Shown: in pieces, positions 36,888 to 46,458 of the stretch
Layout: each line of letters begins with the position of its first letter
How positions within the stretch are numbered: position 1 is the first letter of the stretch
Made by a program: the position numbers and the translations under genes
Source of the DNA: Terriglobia bacterium
Lineage (GTDB): Bacteria; Acidobacteriota; Terriglobia; Acidiferrales; UBA7541
NCBI GenBank assembly: GCA_020073605.1
Contig: JAIQEW010000005.1
Location: 62,001 to 126,000 of the forward strand
DNA length: 64,000 bases
Direction: 5' to 3'
Notes under the pieces: generated by a model
Databases searched by the model: none
Seen by the model: the letters and a program-made list of their open reading frames with translations, nothing else
Told to the model about the DNA's origin: nothing

Positions 36888-36962
36888 TGGTGCCGAGGGG
36901 CAGAGTTGAACTGCCTACGCCGGCCTTTTCAGGGCCGCGCTCTACCGGTGAGCTACCTCGGC
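36888..36962 (-). tRNA. tRNA-Phe (anticodon GAA)
   Basis: On the minus strand the 75 nt fold into a standard cloverleaf: acceptor GCCGAGG/CCTCGGC, D stem GCTC/GAGC with GG in the loop, anticodon stem CGGCC/GGCCG around CTGAAAA (anticodon GAA), a 5-nt variable loop, T stem GGCAG/CTGCC with loop TTCAACT, discriminator A and an encoded CCA. Its 3' end faces the accessory stretch at 29-36.8 kb. Confidence 0.95.
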
Positions 36963-37158
36963 ACCGGCACAACCAAAGATTCTACGGAAAAGCTGCCGCG
37001 CGGCAAAGCGAAAAGCACGTTCGGGAATCAGCCACAGAGGCACAGAGCCACCGAGAAAGGAAAATGGAAAGGGGGAAATGGAAGATCGAAATCCCTAAGC
37101 TGCCACCTGCGCGCTAAGATCCGCCCCTCACACTCGAGCCAGATACCTCGCCTGACCG

Positions 37159-39480
37159 TCATTTCATCGAATCATCAAATTCGCGCATCCAATCCTTAGT
37201 TTTCAAGACTTCTCGCGGCTTCGCGCCATCGGCGGGGCCGACGATCCCGTCCTTCTCCATCAGGTCGATCAGGCGCGCGGCGCGGCCATAGCCGATCCGC
37301 AGCCGTCGCTGGAGCGTGGAAGTGGAAGCGCGCCCCATCTCGCAGCAGACGCGCACAGCGTCGTGATAAAGCTCGTCGTCGATCTCATCGACGCCTTCGC
37401 CTGCCTCGCCGACACCGGCGCTCATCGCATTCTCGTCCTTGGGCGGCCGGAGCAGCTCTTCGTTGTAAATGGCCTTTGCCTGCTCGCGCCAGAAATCGCA
37501 GACGGCGCCGACTTCGTTCTCGTGGACGTACGGGCCGTGAATCCGGTGAAGCCTGGACGAGCCCGCCGGCAGATAGAGCATGTCGCCCTTGCCGAGGAGC
37601 GATTCCGATCCGTTCGTATCGAGAATCGTGCGCGAATCCACCTTGCTCGCCACGCGGAACGAAATGCGCGCCGGGAAATTCGCCTTGATGAGGCCGGTGA
37701 TGACATCCACCGACGGGCGCTGCGTCGCGAGGATCAGATGGATTCCCACCGCCCGCGCCATCTGCGCGAGACGCGTGATCGATTCCTCCACGCCGTTCGT
37801 ATCCACCATCATCAAGTCGGCAAGTTCGTCGATCACGATCACGAGGTAGGGAAGCGGCCGGTGCTCTTCTTCCTCCGAGTTCTCAAAGAGCGAGAGCGAC
37901 TGGCCCTTCTCGAACGTACGATTGTACTGCTCGATATTGCGCACGCCGCGCTGCGCCAGGAGCTTGAGCCGCCGCTCCATCTCCCGCGTGGCGTTGCGAA
38001 GGACATTGGCTGCCACCTTGGCATCCGTCACCACGGGCGTATACAGATGCGGGATATCGTTATAGAGGCCCAGCTCAAGCCGCTTCGGGTCCACGAGCAC
38101 GAGTTTCAGCTCGTCGGGCGTGGACTTGTACAGCATGCCCATCAGCAGGGAATTGATGAAGACGCTCTTGCCCGTGCCGGTCGAGCCGGCGATCAAAAGG
38201 TGGGGCATCTGCGTCAGGTCCGTCGCGCGAATGCGGCCGATCAAGTCCTTTCCGAGCGGCAACGTAAGCTTGGAAGAGGAATGCGAGAATTCGGGCGACT
38301 CGATCACGTCGCGCAGAGCGATCGTTTCCCGGCGCGCGTTGGGCACCTCGATGCCGACGGTCGATTTTCCGGGGATGCGCTCGATCAGAATGGATTCGGC
38401 GCGCAACGCGAGGCAGAGATCTTCGCCGAGGCTGGTGATGCGGCTGTACTTGATCCCCGCTTCCGGCTTGAATTCGAAGGTTGTTACCACCGGGCCGGGG
38501 TTGATCTGCGTGATGTGACCCCCGACCTCGAACTCCGCGCACTTCTGCTCGATGGCCCGGGCACACTCCTTCAGCTCGGCCTCGTCCATCTTTTCGCCGC
38601 GCTCGGCGGTGCGGAGAAGCGCCGGCGAAGGCAGCCGGAAGCTGGTCTTGCCGCGCGAGATTTTGGGTTCCGCGGCGCTCTTCTTGGGAGGAGGCGCCGT
38701 CTCGGGCTCGTGGAATTGGATCACGTGCGGCCCGCGCTCTCCCTGCGCGGCCGGGGCGTCTTCGATCTCTTCTTCTTCATCCTCCGCCAGTTCCTTCGTG
38801 GAAACTCGCTGCTGCGTCACGGGCGGCCGCCCGGCGATCTTGATTTCTTCAACTCTCTTTCGCAGGCGCGTCGCTTCGCGCTCCTCGCGCCACGCTTTCG
38901 CGCGGGCCATCCATCCGCCGATCAGGCCCTCGGCGGCCATGGGCTTTTTCATCCAGCCGATGGCGGCCGAAAACGAGAAGCTCGTGGTAAGGAACAGCGC
39001 CGTCAGCAGAATCGCCAGCGAAACGAGATGCGCTCCAGGCGTGTTGAAAGCCGCCCGCAGACCCTGGGCCAGCACCTTTCCGAGCAGGCCCCCGGCCGGC
39101 AGCGCCCCGCGGACGTCGGGCATGTGGACGAGCGTCAGCTCCGCCGCCAGAGAAAGGAGCAGCAATCCCCAGCCGATCAGCTTCGCGATCTGCGCTTCCA
39201 TCACCTGGCTGCGAAACCAACGCATGGCCACCAGAAACATCCCCACGGGAAACAGGAACGCGGAGTAGCCGGTGACCTGGAAGAGCAGGTCGGCCAGATG
39301 CGCACCTACGGGGCCGATCCAGTTTCGCGCTTGCCCCGAGACCGGCGCCGAGACATTGAACGACGCGTCGTGGGGCGAATAGGAGAGCAAGCTCAGGGCG
39401 ACTATGACCGCCAGGCTAAGCCCGATGAAGCCGATCATTTCATTGAAGCGTTTGTTATCAGTTGGCGTAAGGACGCGCAC
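37159..39480 (-). CDS. ftsK: DNA translocase FtsK
   Basis: Septum-located DNA pump that clears chromosome termini during division and works with XerCD. About 773 residues: four N-terminal membrane helices, a Glu/Lys/Pro-rich linker, the alpha/beta motor with Walker A GSTGTGKS near residue 433 and Walker B VIDELADLM, and a C-terminal gamma winged helix (RRLRIGYGRAARLIDLME) that reads polar DNA motifs. The GTG at 39480 has GGAG six nt upstream and leads into the first helix; an ATG at 39657 would add 59 residues with an unlikely composition. It is followed on the same strand by tRNA-Phe. Confidence 0.95.
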   Translation of the reverse strand: MRVLTPTDNKRFNEMIGFIGLSLAVIVALSLLSYSPHDASFNVSAPVSGQARNWIGPVGAHLADLLFQVTGYSAFLFPVGMFLVAMRWFRSQVMEAQIAKLIGWGLLLLSLAAELTLVHMPDVRGALPAGGLLGKVLAQGLRAAFNTPGAHLVSLAILLTALFLTTSFSFSAAIGWMKKPMAAEGLIGGWMARAKAWREEREATRLRKRVEEIKIAGRPPVTQQRVSTKELAEDEEEEIEDAPAAQGERGPHVIQFHEPETAPPPKKSAAEPKISRGKTSFRLPSPALLRTAERGEKMDEAELKECARAIEQKCAEFEVGGHITQINPGPVVTTFEFKPEAGIKYSRITSLGEDLCLALRAESILIERIPGKSTVGIEVPNARRETIALRDVIESPEFSHSSSKLTLPLGKDLIGRIRATDLTQMPHLLIAGSTGTGKSVFINSLLMGMLYKSTPDELKLVLVDPKRLELGLYNDIPHLYTPVVTDAKVAANVLRNATREMERRLKLLAQRGVRNIEQYNRTFEKGQSLSLFENSEEEEHRPLPYLVIVIDELADLMMVDTNGVEESITRLAQMARAVGIHLILATQRPSVDVITGLIKANFPARISFRVASKVDSRTILDTNGSESLLGKGDMLYLPAGSSRLHRIHGPYVHENEVGAVCDFWREQAKAIYNEELLRPPKDENAMSAGVGEAGEGVDEIDDELYHDAVRVCCEMGRASTSTLQRRLRIGYGRAARLIDLMEKDGIVGPADGAKPREVLKTKDWMREFDDSMK

Positions 39481-39737
39481 AAAAGTCTCCGTTTGATCCG
39501 ATAGGCCCAATCGAAGGCCGCACGGATGCGTGGCTGGGCAGGGGAAGGCTCCCGTACTCGTCTGGGCCGCGCGGGCGCTGTCGCGCGGAGCCAAAGGGAG
39601 GAACGCGGAGACGACTATACCAAACAAAATCTGGAGGTGTGCAGCGATCTTACGCATCGAGTGTGCGTATCGTACAACCTGGGAAGGCGGCCTGAGCTAC
39701 ATTTCACGCCACGTTTCGGTCAGGCCAGCAGGGCGGA

Positions 39738-40631
39738 TCAGGCGGAGAGCCTGGAAATCCAGAACAGGACCGCCGCGCCGACGATGATGCGATACACGGC
39801 GAAGGGCGCGAATCCGCGACGCCTCACCCAGGCCATGAACCAGGCCACGGAGCCGTAGGCGACGATGAACGAGACGACGAAGCCGATGGCGAGGACGATC
39901 CATCCGTGGGCGTCGATCTGCGAGACGCCGATGGGATTGTCGCCTTTGCCGAGGACCGACTTCAGCAGGTCGTAGCCGGTGGCGGCGACCATCGTGGGCA
40001 TCGACACGAAGAATGAGAACTCGAGTGCGGAAGCGCGCGACATGCCGGCCAATTGTCCTGCGCCAATCGTGGACATGGAACGCGACGTCCCGGGGAAAAC
40101 GGCCGAGAGAATCTGGCACGCGCCGATCCAGATCGACTGGCCCGGGCTCATGTCTTCCATGTGCCAGGTGTGAAGGCGGCTCCCCGAAGCGCCTTGCCCG
40201 GCGGTTTCCCATTTGGCGTTCATCGCGTCGATGATCCACATCACGATGCCGCCGATGAGCAGGGAAGCGCCCATGATCTTGAGGTTCTCGAGATGCTTGC
40301 CGATGACCTTGGTGAGAAGGAACGCAGGGATCGCGGTGACAACGAAAGCGACAGCGGTGAGGCCGAGCGGATGCGTCAAGGGCGTGCGATCGCCACGCTC
40401 GCCTCGGGGAAACGTCGAGAGAAATTTGGCGATGCGCTCGCGGAAGTAGACCGGCAAACAGAGAATCGCGCCCAACTGAATGACGATGGTGTACATCTTC
40501 CAGTAGCCGCTGGTGAGGCTGATGTGCAGCACGGCTTCGGAGATGCGCAAGTGCGCCGTCGAGCTAACCGGCAGGAATTCCGTCAGTCCCTCGATGATTC
40601 CCAGAATTACGGAGAGCAGATAGTCGTTCAA
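39738..40631 (-). CDS. uppP: Undecaprenyl-diphosphatase
   Basis: Integral membrane enzyme (BacA family, 297 residues) that dephosphorylates undecaprenyl pyrophosphate to recycle the carrier for peptidoglycan and O-antigen synthesis; overexpression in other species gives bacitracin resistance. Motifs: GIIEGLTEFLPVSSTAHL near the N-terminus and the FPGTSRSMSTIGAG block. A loop of about 25 residues (AKWETAGQGASGSRLHTWHM) is longer than usual. It overlaps the stop of the upstream acetyltransferase gene by 4 nt. Confidence 0.95.
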   Translation of the reverse strand: MNDYLLSVILGIIEGLTEFLPVSSTAHLRISEAVLHISLTSGYWKMYTIVIQLGAILCLPVYFRERIAKFLSTFPRGERGDRTPLTHPLGLTAVAFVVTAIPAFLLTKVIGKHLENLKIMGASLLIGGIVMWIIDAMNAKWETAGQGASGSRLHTWHMEDMSPGQSIWIGACQILSAVFPGTSRSMSTIGAGQLAGMSRASALEFSFFVSMPTMVAATGYDLLKSVLGKGDNPIGVSQIDAHGWIVLAIGFVVSFIVAYGSVAWFMAWVRRRGFAPFAVYRIIVGAAVLFWISRLSA

Positions 40632-41113
40632 AGAGCCTCCGAGCCCTTTCGGGCTTTCTTAGCGCCTGCATTCAACCGCTTGACCATGGAGTACGCGTCG
40701 CGGCCGCCGGAATAGTAGTCCTTGCGGATCCCGCGTGTACGATAGCCATGCTTCTGCCAGAAGGCAATCGCGGCGGTGTTGTCGGTTGCCGTTTCGAGCG
40801 CTACCTGGCGCACTCCTTTCGCCGCCAGCCTGCGTTCGGCTCGAGCCAGCAACAGGGTTCCGAGCCGCTGCCGCCGATACGCCTCCAGAACATCGATCGT
40901 GACGATGTATCCCCACGCGTCCGCGCTCGCGGTCACGATAAATCCCGCTATCTTTGCACCTGCTTTGGCCACCACGCAGTCCGCTCCGGGAAAGCTCAAA
41001 TAGTTCCGCAATTCGCGCCTCGAATACGCGATCGCCGGCTCGTAGCACAACTGATCGATTTCGTAGAGCGTTTCGAAATCCTCAGGTTTGTATGAACGCA
41101 GTTTGAATATCAC
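40628..41113 (-). CDS. GNAT-family N-acetyltransferase (RimI-like)
   Basis: A 161-residue single GNAT domain: the acetyl-CoA loop RRQRLGTLLLARAE and the later NTAAIAFWQKHGYRTRGIRKDYY block fit RimI-type protein N-terminal acetyltransferases, but amino-acid or antibiotic substrates cannot be excluded. It overlaps uppP by 4 nt and follows the RNase J gene by 20 bp on the same strand, so the three probably form one transcript. Confidence 0.83.
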   Translation of the reverse strand: MIFKLRSYKPEDFETLYEIDQLCYEPAIAYSRRELRNYLSFPGADCVVAKAGAKIAGFIVTASADAWGYIVTIDVLEAYRRQRLGTLLLARAERRLAAKGVRQVALETATDNTAAIAFWQKHGYRTRGIRKDYYSGGRDAYSMVKRLNAGAKKARKGSEAL

Positions 41114-41132
41114 AGGAGGGATGAACGGCGCG

Positions 41133-42815
41133 TTACACTTCGAGAATTACAGGCAGGATGAGCGGTCGCTTGGAAGTCTGCTTATTCAAGAATTTCTTCA
41201 GATCGACGCGAATCTTCTCCTTGATCACGCTCCAGTCCATTTTTTCCTCGTCACTCGATTGCTCGACGGTCTTGAGGATGACTTCCCGCGCCTTGATGAG
41301 GATATCCTGCCCGTCATCGCTCGGAAGGAAGCCGCGCGTGACGATCTCCGGCGAGATTTCGATTCGCCCCGTGTGTTTGTCGATGGCGATGATGGGGACG
41401 ACGACTCCATCTTCGGACAAATGCTTGCGATCGCGGACCACGACGTCTTCGATTTCCTCGAGCGAGCCGGAATCGACCATCACGCGGCCTGCCGGGACGG
41501 GTTCGCGTTTGAGCGCGCGGCCGTCGGGCGTGAACTCGATTGGGTGCCCGCTCTCGAGCAGAAAAATCTCCCCCGAAACCGCGCCCACCTGCTCCGCAAG
41601 GGCTGCATGCTGGAACAATTGCCGGTATTCGCCGTGCAGCGGAATGAAATACTTCGGACGCACGAGCTGCAACAGGAGCTTCATCTCCTCCTGGCTGGCG
41701 TGTCCGGAGACGTGAATCGGCGCCGAGCGCCCGCCTTCGTAATAGACGAGAACGCGGCGGCGGAAGAGATGGTCGATCATCCTGAAGATCGCCTTTTCGT
41801 TTCCAGGGATGATGCGCGCCGACAGGATCACCGTATCGTTTTCACCGATGCTCAGCAGGCGGTGGTTATCGACCGCGATTCGCGAGAGCGCCGACATCGG
41901 CTCGGCCTGCGTGCCGCTGGCGAGCACGACGAGCTTCTTTGGGTCGAAACTCCGAATGTCCTGAGGACGCACGATGCTGCCATCCGGGATGCGTAGCTTT
42001 CCGAGGCCGTGCGCGATCTCGATGTTGCCTTCCATGCTGCGGCCGACGAAACCCACTTTTCGGCCTACGCCGCGCGCCACGTCGATGACCTGCTGGATGC
42101 GGTGGATCGAACTTGAGAAGCACGAAACGACGACCTTCTCCGGGGCGGCGCGGAACAGCTCTTCGAGGCGCACTACGACGGCCCGCTCCGAGGGCGTGAA
42201 TCCTGGTCGCTCCACGTTGGTGCTGTCGCTGAAGAGCGCGAGGACGCCTTCTTGGCCGTAGCGCGCGAAGGCGTGCAGGTCGAAGGGTTTCCCATCCACG
42301 GGGGTGGGATCGATCTTGTAATCGCCCGTGTGGATGATGACGCCGACGGGCGTGCGAATGGCGAGCGCCACGCAATCGATCGTGCTGTGGGTCACGTGCA
42401 GGTATTCGATCTGAAAAGGCCCGATTGTTGTTTTCTCGCCGGGCGCGACCTGATTGAGTTTCGCCGAGTCCAGCAGCGCATGCTCTTCGAGCTTTTTCCG
42501 CACGAGCGCCAGCGTGAACTCCGTGCCGTAGATGGGTACGTTGAGGTCGCCCAGAATGTAGGGGATCGCGCCGATGTGGTCTTCGTGCGCGTGCGTCAGC
42601 ACGATGGCGCGGACCATGCGCTTGTTCTGCTTCAGGTAAGTGATGTCCGGGATGACGATATCCACGCCGAGCAGTTCCTGCTCGGGGAACATCAGGCCGG
42701 CGTCGATCACGATGATGTCGTCGCCCGAGCGGAGGGCCATCATGTTCATTCCAAATTCGCCCAGCCCGCCCAGCGGAATTGCCAACAGCGAAGATGTACT
42801 TGAAGATGTGCTCAA
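41133..42815 (-). CDS. rnj: Ribonuclease J
   Basis: Metallo-beta-lactamase/beta-CASP ribonuclease of 560 residues with endo- and 5'-3' exonuclease activity, the main 5'-end mRNA decay enzyme in bacteria without RNase E-dominated turnover. LTHAHEDHIGA is the zinc motif and HTGDYKIDPTPVDG a second ligand block; the beta-CASP domain has VLASGTQAEPMSAL, and HVSGHASQEE and PLHGEYRQLFQHA come later. The C-terminal RNase J domain is present. It heads the rnj-rimI-uppP run. Confidence 0.94.
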   Translation of the reverse strand: MSTSSSTSSLLAIPLGGLGEFGMNMMALRSGDDIIVIDAGLMFPEQELLGVDIVIPDITYLKQNKRMVRAIVLTHAHEDHIGAIPYILGDLNVPIYGTEFTLALVRKKLEEHALLDSAKLNQVAPGEKTTIGPFQIEYLHVTHSTIDCVALAIRTPVGVIIHTGDYKIDPTPVDGKPFDLHAFARYGQEGVLALFSDSTNVERPGFTPSERAVVVRLEELFRAAPEKVVVSCFSSSIHRIQQVIDVARGVGRKVGFVGRSMEGNIEIAHGLGKLRIPDGSIVRPQDIRSFDPKKLVVLASGTQAEPMSALSRIAVDNHRLLSIGENDTVILSARIIPGNEKAIFRMIDHLFRRRVLVYYEGGRSAPIHVSGHASQEEMKLLLQLVRPKYFIPLHGEYRQLFQHAALAEQVGAVSGEIFLLESGHPIEFTPDGRALKREPVPAGRVMVDSGSLEEIEDVVVRDRKHLSEDGVVVPIIAIDKHTGRIEISPEIVTRGFLPSDDGQDILIKAREVILKTVEQSSDEEKMDWSVIKEKIRVDLKKFLNKQTSKRPLILPVILEV

Positions 42816-43048
42816 ATGCGTGTTCCGGCTTTCTCGTTCAATTTGTCCAACGGCTAGCTCACGGTGTCCGTAAAGGGGGTTGACTCAACTGCGTGTGCTT
42901 TCGTCAGCCAGAACGTTATCGTACCACACCCTGCGAGGGGCCAGACGGTAAGACCGACACGCCGAGGGGGACAAACGCGACGTGGGAACACCGCGCGCCG
43001 CGTGCGGATGCCGCGGTGTTCCCGAGATGAAGGACGGGTTGCTGGTCC

Positions 43049-43501
43049 TTACTGTTCCGTTGCGATGGCTGCTTCGATTTTGTCGTGCGCCTTGCCAATG
43101 TACTGGAGCACGCGACTCTGCAAACCTGGCGAAGCCGCGTCGTCCGCCTCTTTCTGGACGTCGTCGTGCGCCTTGTTCAGTACGTCGGCCGCCTTGTTGA
43201 GGCGAGGGATCCATCGCTGATGCGAGTCGATTCCCGGGTGGTCGTCGAGGCTCTTGCCGTCGTCGATCCCCGCGGCCTTCATTTCTGCGATAGCTTTGTC
43301 GATCTGATCCATCGCTTGCTTTTCCGGATCGCGCAGTACGCCGCTATCCGGATGAGCGATCAGCGCGCGGGCGTAGCGCAGATTCCCCAGAGCGTGCAGA
43401 TACCCGGGGTGCTTATCGGGGGCCGGCTTTGCGCTCGCAATGGGCGCCAAGGCCAGCGCCACCACGAATGCAGCTATCGCGAACCTCTGCGTGGCTCTCA
43501 T
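43049..43501 (-). CDS. Secreted helical hypothetical protein
   Basis: A 150-residue protein. A clear signal peptide (AAFVVALALAPIASA, cleavage before KPAP) is followed by a mature part that is nearly all amphipathic helix with a His/Asp-rich middle (GIDDGKSLDDHPGIDSHQR). I do not recognise a named family; it may be a helical-bundle periplasmic protein. There is no obvious operon partner; the flanks of about 230 bp on each side hold nothing else I can support. Confidence 0.7.
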   Translation of the reverse strand: MRATQRFAIAAFVVALALAPIASAKPAPDKHPGYLHALGNLRYARALIAHPDSGVLRDPEKQAMDQIDKAIAEMKAAGIDDGKSLDDHPGIDSHQRWIPRLNKAADVLNKAHDDVQKEADDAASPGLQSRVLQYIGKAHDKIEAAIATEQ

Positions 43502-43743
43502 CTCTCGATTCTCTCCTTAGCCGGCAGGACCTCAATGCCTCGTGATGGTTTCCCATTCTTCCGGCAAGACGCGCAGCCGAAATCCGGTGATCCCGCGGCG
43601 CGCCTAATCTAACACCGCAGCACCTCCTGAAGATAGTTCGCAGCAGGCGAGCAGCAATGACAACGTCGGTCACATGGCCATTCGCAAAATTGAGCAAACC
43701 CCTATAAAATTGCGTCCGCCTCGGAAGGACACAACAAGCTCAC

Positions 43744-44937
43744 ATGAAACGCATCGCCATTCTGGGATCGACGGGATCGATCGGCCGCCAGTGTCTGAAG
43801 GTTGTGGACTCGCTGCCCGGCAGCTTTGAAGTCGTCGCGCTTGCGGCAGGTTCGAATACTCGACTGGCCGCCGAACAGATCGCGCGCCATCATCCAAAGC
43901 TCGTCTCCGTGGGCAGTGAGGAGGCGGTCGGCGAGCTTCGCGCCGCCCTGACGGCTCGCCGCAGTCGAGAGAACAACCGCCCCTTGCCTGAAATCCTCTT
44001 CGGAGCGGAGGGCATCGAGCGCGTGGCCACGCACCCCGAAGCTGAAACGGTGCTATCGGCGGCTGTCGGTGTGGTGGGATTGCCCGCCACTTACAAAGCC
44101 ATTGAGTGCGGCAAGAATATCGCGCTTGCCAACAAGGAAGTCCTTGTCGCCGCCGGGGAAGTGGTGATGGCCGCGGTCGCGCGGCGCGGCGTCTCGCTCC
44201 TTCCGGTGGACAGCGAGCACAATGCCATTCACCAGTGCCTTCGCGCGGGCAGCTATCGAGAGGTGAAGCGACTGGTTCTCACGGCCTCGGGCGGCCCGTT
44301 TCGCAAGACGCCCATCTCTCAACTCGCCAAAGTGACGCCCAAACAGGCTCTGGCGCACCCGAACTGGAAGATGGGCCACCGGATCACCATCGATTCCGCC
44401 ACGCTGATGAACAAGGGTTTCGAAGTGATCGAGGCGCGGTGGCTATTCGGCATGGGCCTCGACAAGATTCACGTGGTGATCCATCCGCAGTCCACAATTC
44501 ACTCCATGGTCGAATTCGTGGACGGCTCCATCCTGGCGCAGCTTGGCCCGACGGACATGCGCATGCCCATCCAATACGCGCTAACTTATCCGGACCGAGT
44601 TGCATCCAATGAATGTGCGCTTGATTGGTCCACGCTGCGCAAGCTGGAATTCGAGGACATCCCGGCGCGGAAATTCCGCTGTTTCGAGCTGGCTAAAGAG
44701 GCTCTTCGCCAAGGGGGTCCCTTGCCCTGCGCGTTGAACGCCGCGGATGAGATCGCCGTTGCGGCGTTTCTCGAACGCCGGCTTCCATTCCTGGGGATTG
44801 CGGCCGTGATCGAGAGCGTGCTGGAAAAGATGCCGCGCTCGGCGTTGGGAAGCATCGACGACGTGCTGGCTGCGGACGCGGAAGCGCGGCGCCTGGCTCG
44901 CCTGGAAGTGGCGAAACGGTCGAAACGATCGCGCTGA
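43744..44937 (+). CDS. dxr: 1-deoxy-D-xylulose 5-phosphate reductoisomerase
   Basis: First committed step of the MEP isoprenoid pathway: DXP to MEP with NADPH; target of fosmidomycin. It has 397 residues. Motifs: LGSTGSIGRQCL (NADPH), ALANKEVLVAAGE, the metal-site block LLPVDSEHNAIHQCL, TASGGPFRKT and the DSATLMNKG region. A TATAAA at 43703-43708 is a possible -10 without a matching -35. rseP follows 93 bp on, the same dxr-rseP order seen in many bacteria, here without uppS/cdsA. Confidence 0.96.
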   Translation: MKRIAILGSTGSIGRQCLKVVDSLPGSFEVVALAAGSNTRLAAEQIARHHPKLVSVGSEEAVGELRAALTARRSRENNRPLPEILFGAEGIERVATHPEAETVLSAAVGVVGLPATYKAIECGKNIALANKEVLVAAGEVVMAAVARRGVSLLPVDSEHNAIHQCLRAGSYREVKRLVLTASGGPFRKTPISQLAKVTPKQALAHPNWKMGHRITIDSATLMNKGFEVIEARWLFGMGLDKIHVVIHPQSTIHSMVEFVDGSILAQLGPTDMRMPIQYALTYPDRVASNECALDWSTLRKLEFEDIPARKFRCFELAKEALRQGGPLPCALNAADEIAVAAFLERRLPFLGIAAVIESVLEKMPRSALGSIDDVLAADAEARRLARLEVAKRSKRSR

Positions 44938-45030
44938 GCCGCAGGGAAATCGGCGGTTCTTGCTTTTCGCACCAGTCGCGAGAGAAGCTATTTTTCGGTG
45001 CGCCGTTTTTCTGTACTATATATAGGTTCC

Positions 45031-46359
45031 ATGACCGATACCCTAAGAAACGTGCTGGCCGGTGGCGTCGTCCTCGGCATTATGGTCTTGCTCCACGAGT
45101 GGGGCCACTTCCTGGTCGCCAAGCTGTGCGGCGTTCGCGTGGACGTTTTTTCGATCGGCTTCGGCCCGCGCCTGTGGGGCGTGAAGCGCGGCGACACGGA
45201 TTATCGCATCAGCGCACTGCCGCTCGGCGGCTACGTCCGCATGGCCGGCGACAACCCTGTCGAGGAGCGCACGGGCGCGCCCTACGAGTTTCTCTCGCGG
45301 CCCCGGTGGCAGCGCTGCTTGATTGCCATTGCCGGACCGGCGATGAACGTGTTTCTCACCTTCGCGATCTTCTGGGGAATCTACTTGTTTGTCGGCATGC
45401 CGGTGGAGACGTATCTCCGCCAGCCCGCGGAAGTCGCGGCCGTCCCGCAATCTCTTCCCGCCTCCTCGAGCGTGCAACCGGGCGACCGGATCGTCGCGGT
45501 GAGTGGCGTTAATACACCGACATGGGAAAACGTTTTCGTCGAGATTGAGAAGGCGAAGCCCGGCGACTCGCTGCCGGTGACCGTGCTTCGCGGCGGCTCG
45601 CGCCAGACGCTGAGCATCAAGATGCCCGACAACCGAACTACCGCGAGCGCCGTGGTCGGATATCCCGCGTTGCCCGCGATCGCCGATGAAGTGGCGATCG
45701 GATTTCCGGCGGAAAAGGCCGGAATGAAATCGGGCGACGCAATCGTTTCGCTGAACGGCCAGCCGGTAGTGAGCTGGATGCAGCTTGTGGATCAGGTGCG
45801 CAACTCCAACGGGAACTCGATTCACTTCGTCGTTCGCCGCGACGGCGCCGACGTCCCACTGGACATCACTCCCGTTCACATGATGACCGCCGACGGCACC
45901 CTCGCATGGCAGGTGGGCGTCACGGAGAAGACGGAAGATGCCTACGAGCGCCAGGGATTCGGCGAATCGGTGAAGGACGCCGGATACGCCACGCTTGCCG
46001 GAATGCGCCAGATCGGACAGGTGATCGGCGGCCTCGTGAGCGGCAAAGTCTCGGTGCGCGATTTGCAGGGCGTGGTGGGAATTGCCCGCGAATCGGGCCG
46101 GGCCGCGAAGCGCGGTCCGCTGACGCTGCTCGAGCTGACCGCGGTGATCAGCTTGAACCTCGGGCTGCTTAACCTGCTGCCGATTCCGATTCTCGACGGG
46201 GGCCACGTCCTGATGCTGGCGATTGAAGGGATGATGCGCCGCGACCTCAGCATTTCCTTTAAGGAGCGCTTCGTTCAGGTCGGACTGGTCTTTCTCCTGG
46301 CCCTGTTCGCGTTCGTGATGTACAGCGACATCCTGCGGGCCATCCAGGGCCACCACTAA
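45031..46359 (+). CDS. rseP: RIP metalloprotease RseP (site-2 protease)
   Basis: Intramembrane zinc protease that cleaves anti-sigma factors and signal-peptide remnants. It has 442 residues from ATG 45031. LLHEWGHFL in the first helix is the HExxH site and NLLPIPILDGGHVL the third zinc ligand; two PDZ domains lie between them (around VVAVSGVNTPTW and DAIVSLNGQPVVSW). An in-frame start at 44998 would include promoter-like sequence. A TATATATA run at 45017-45024 ends six nt before the ATG, which would give a leaderless or near-leaderless mRNA if used. Confidence 0.94.
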   Translation: MTDTLRNVLAGGVVLGIMVLLHEWGHFLVAKLCGVRVDVFSIGFGPRLWGVKRGDTDYRISALPLGGYVRMAGDNPVEERTGAPYEFLSRPRWQRCLIAIAGPAMNVFLTFAIFWGIYLFVGMPVETYLRQPAEVAAVPQSLPASSSVQPGDRIVAVSGVNTPTWENVFVEIEKAKPGDSLPVTVLRGGSRQTLSIKMPDNRTTASAVVGYPALPAIADEVAIGFPAEKAGMKSGDAIVSLNGQPVVSWMQLVDQVRNSNGNSIHFVVRRDGADVPLDITPVHMMTADGTLAWQVGVTEKTEDAYERQGFGESVKDAGYATLAGMRQIGQVIGGLVSGKVSVRDLQGVVGIARESGRAAKRGPLTLLELTAVISLNLGLLNLLPIPILDGGHVLMLAIEGMMRRDLSISFKERFVQVGLVFLLALFAFVMYSDILRAIQGHH

Positions 46360-46436
46360 GAGCGGTCATCGATCGAGCCGTCTTCGGCAGACGATCGCCG
46401 GCCTTCTCCGCTTTCCACGAACTTGGCGGGGGATTT

Positions 46437-46445
46437 TGGTACAAT
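46437..46445 (+). promoter_or_regulatory. Extended -10 promoter for the Fur-family gene
   Basis: TGG followed by TACAAT (46440-46445) forms an extended -10. Transcription would start near 46452, leaving only about 7 nt before the ATG at 46459. Confidence 0.5.
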
Positions 46446-46458
46446 ACCTTTCAACGAC

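Noticed and set aside
29000..36888. Insertion sequence or phage remnant in the accessory stretch
   Set aside because: I found no transposase, integrase or phage gene and no terminal inverted repeats; only direct repeats A and B are present.
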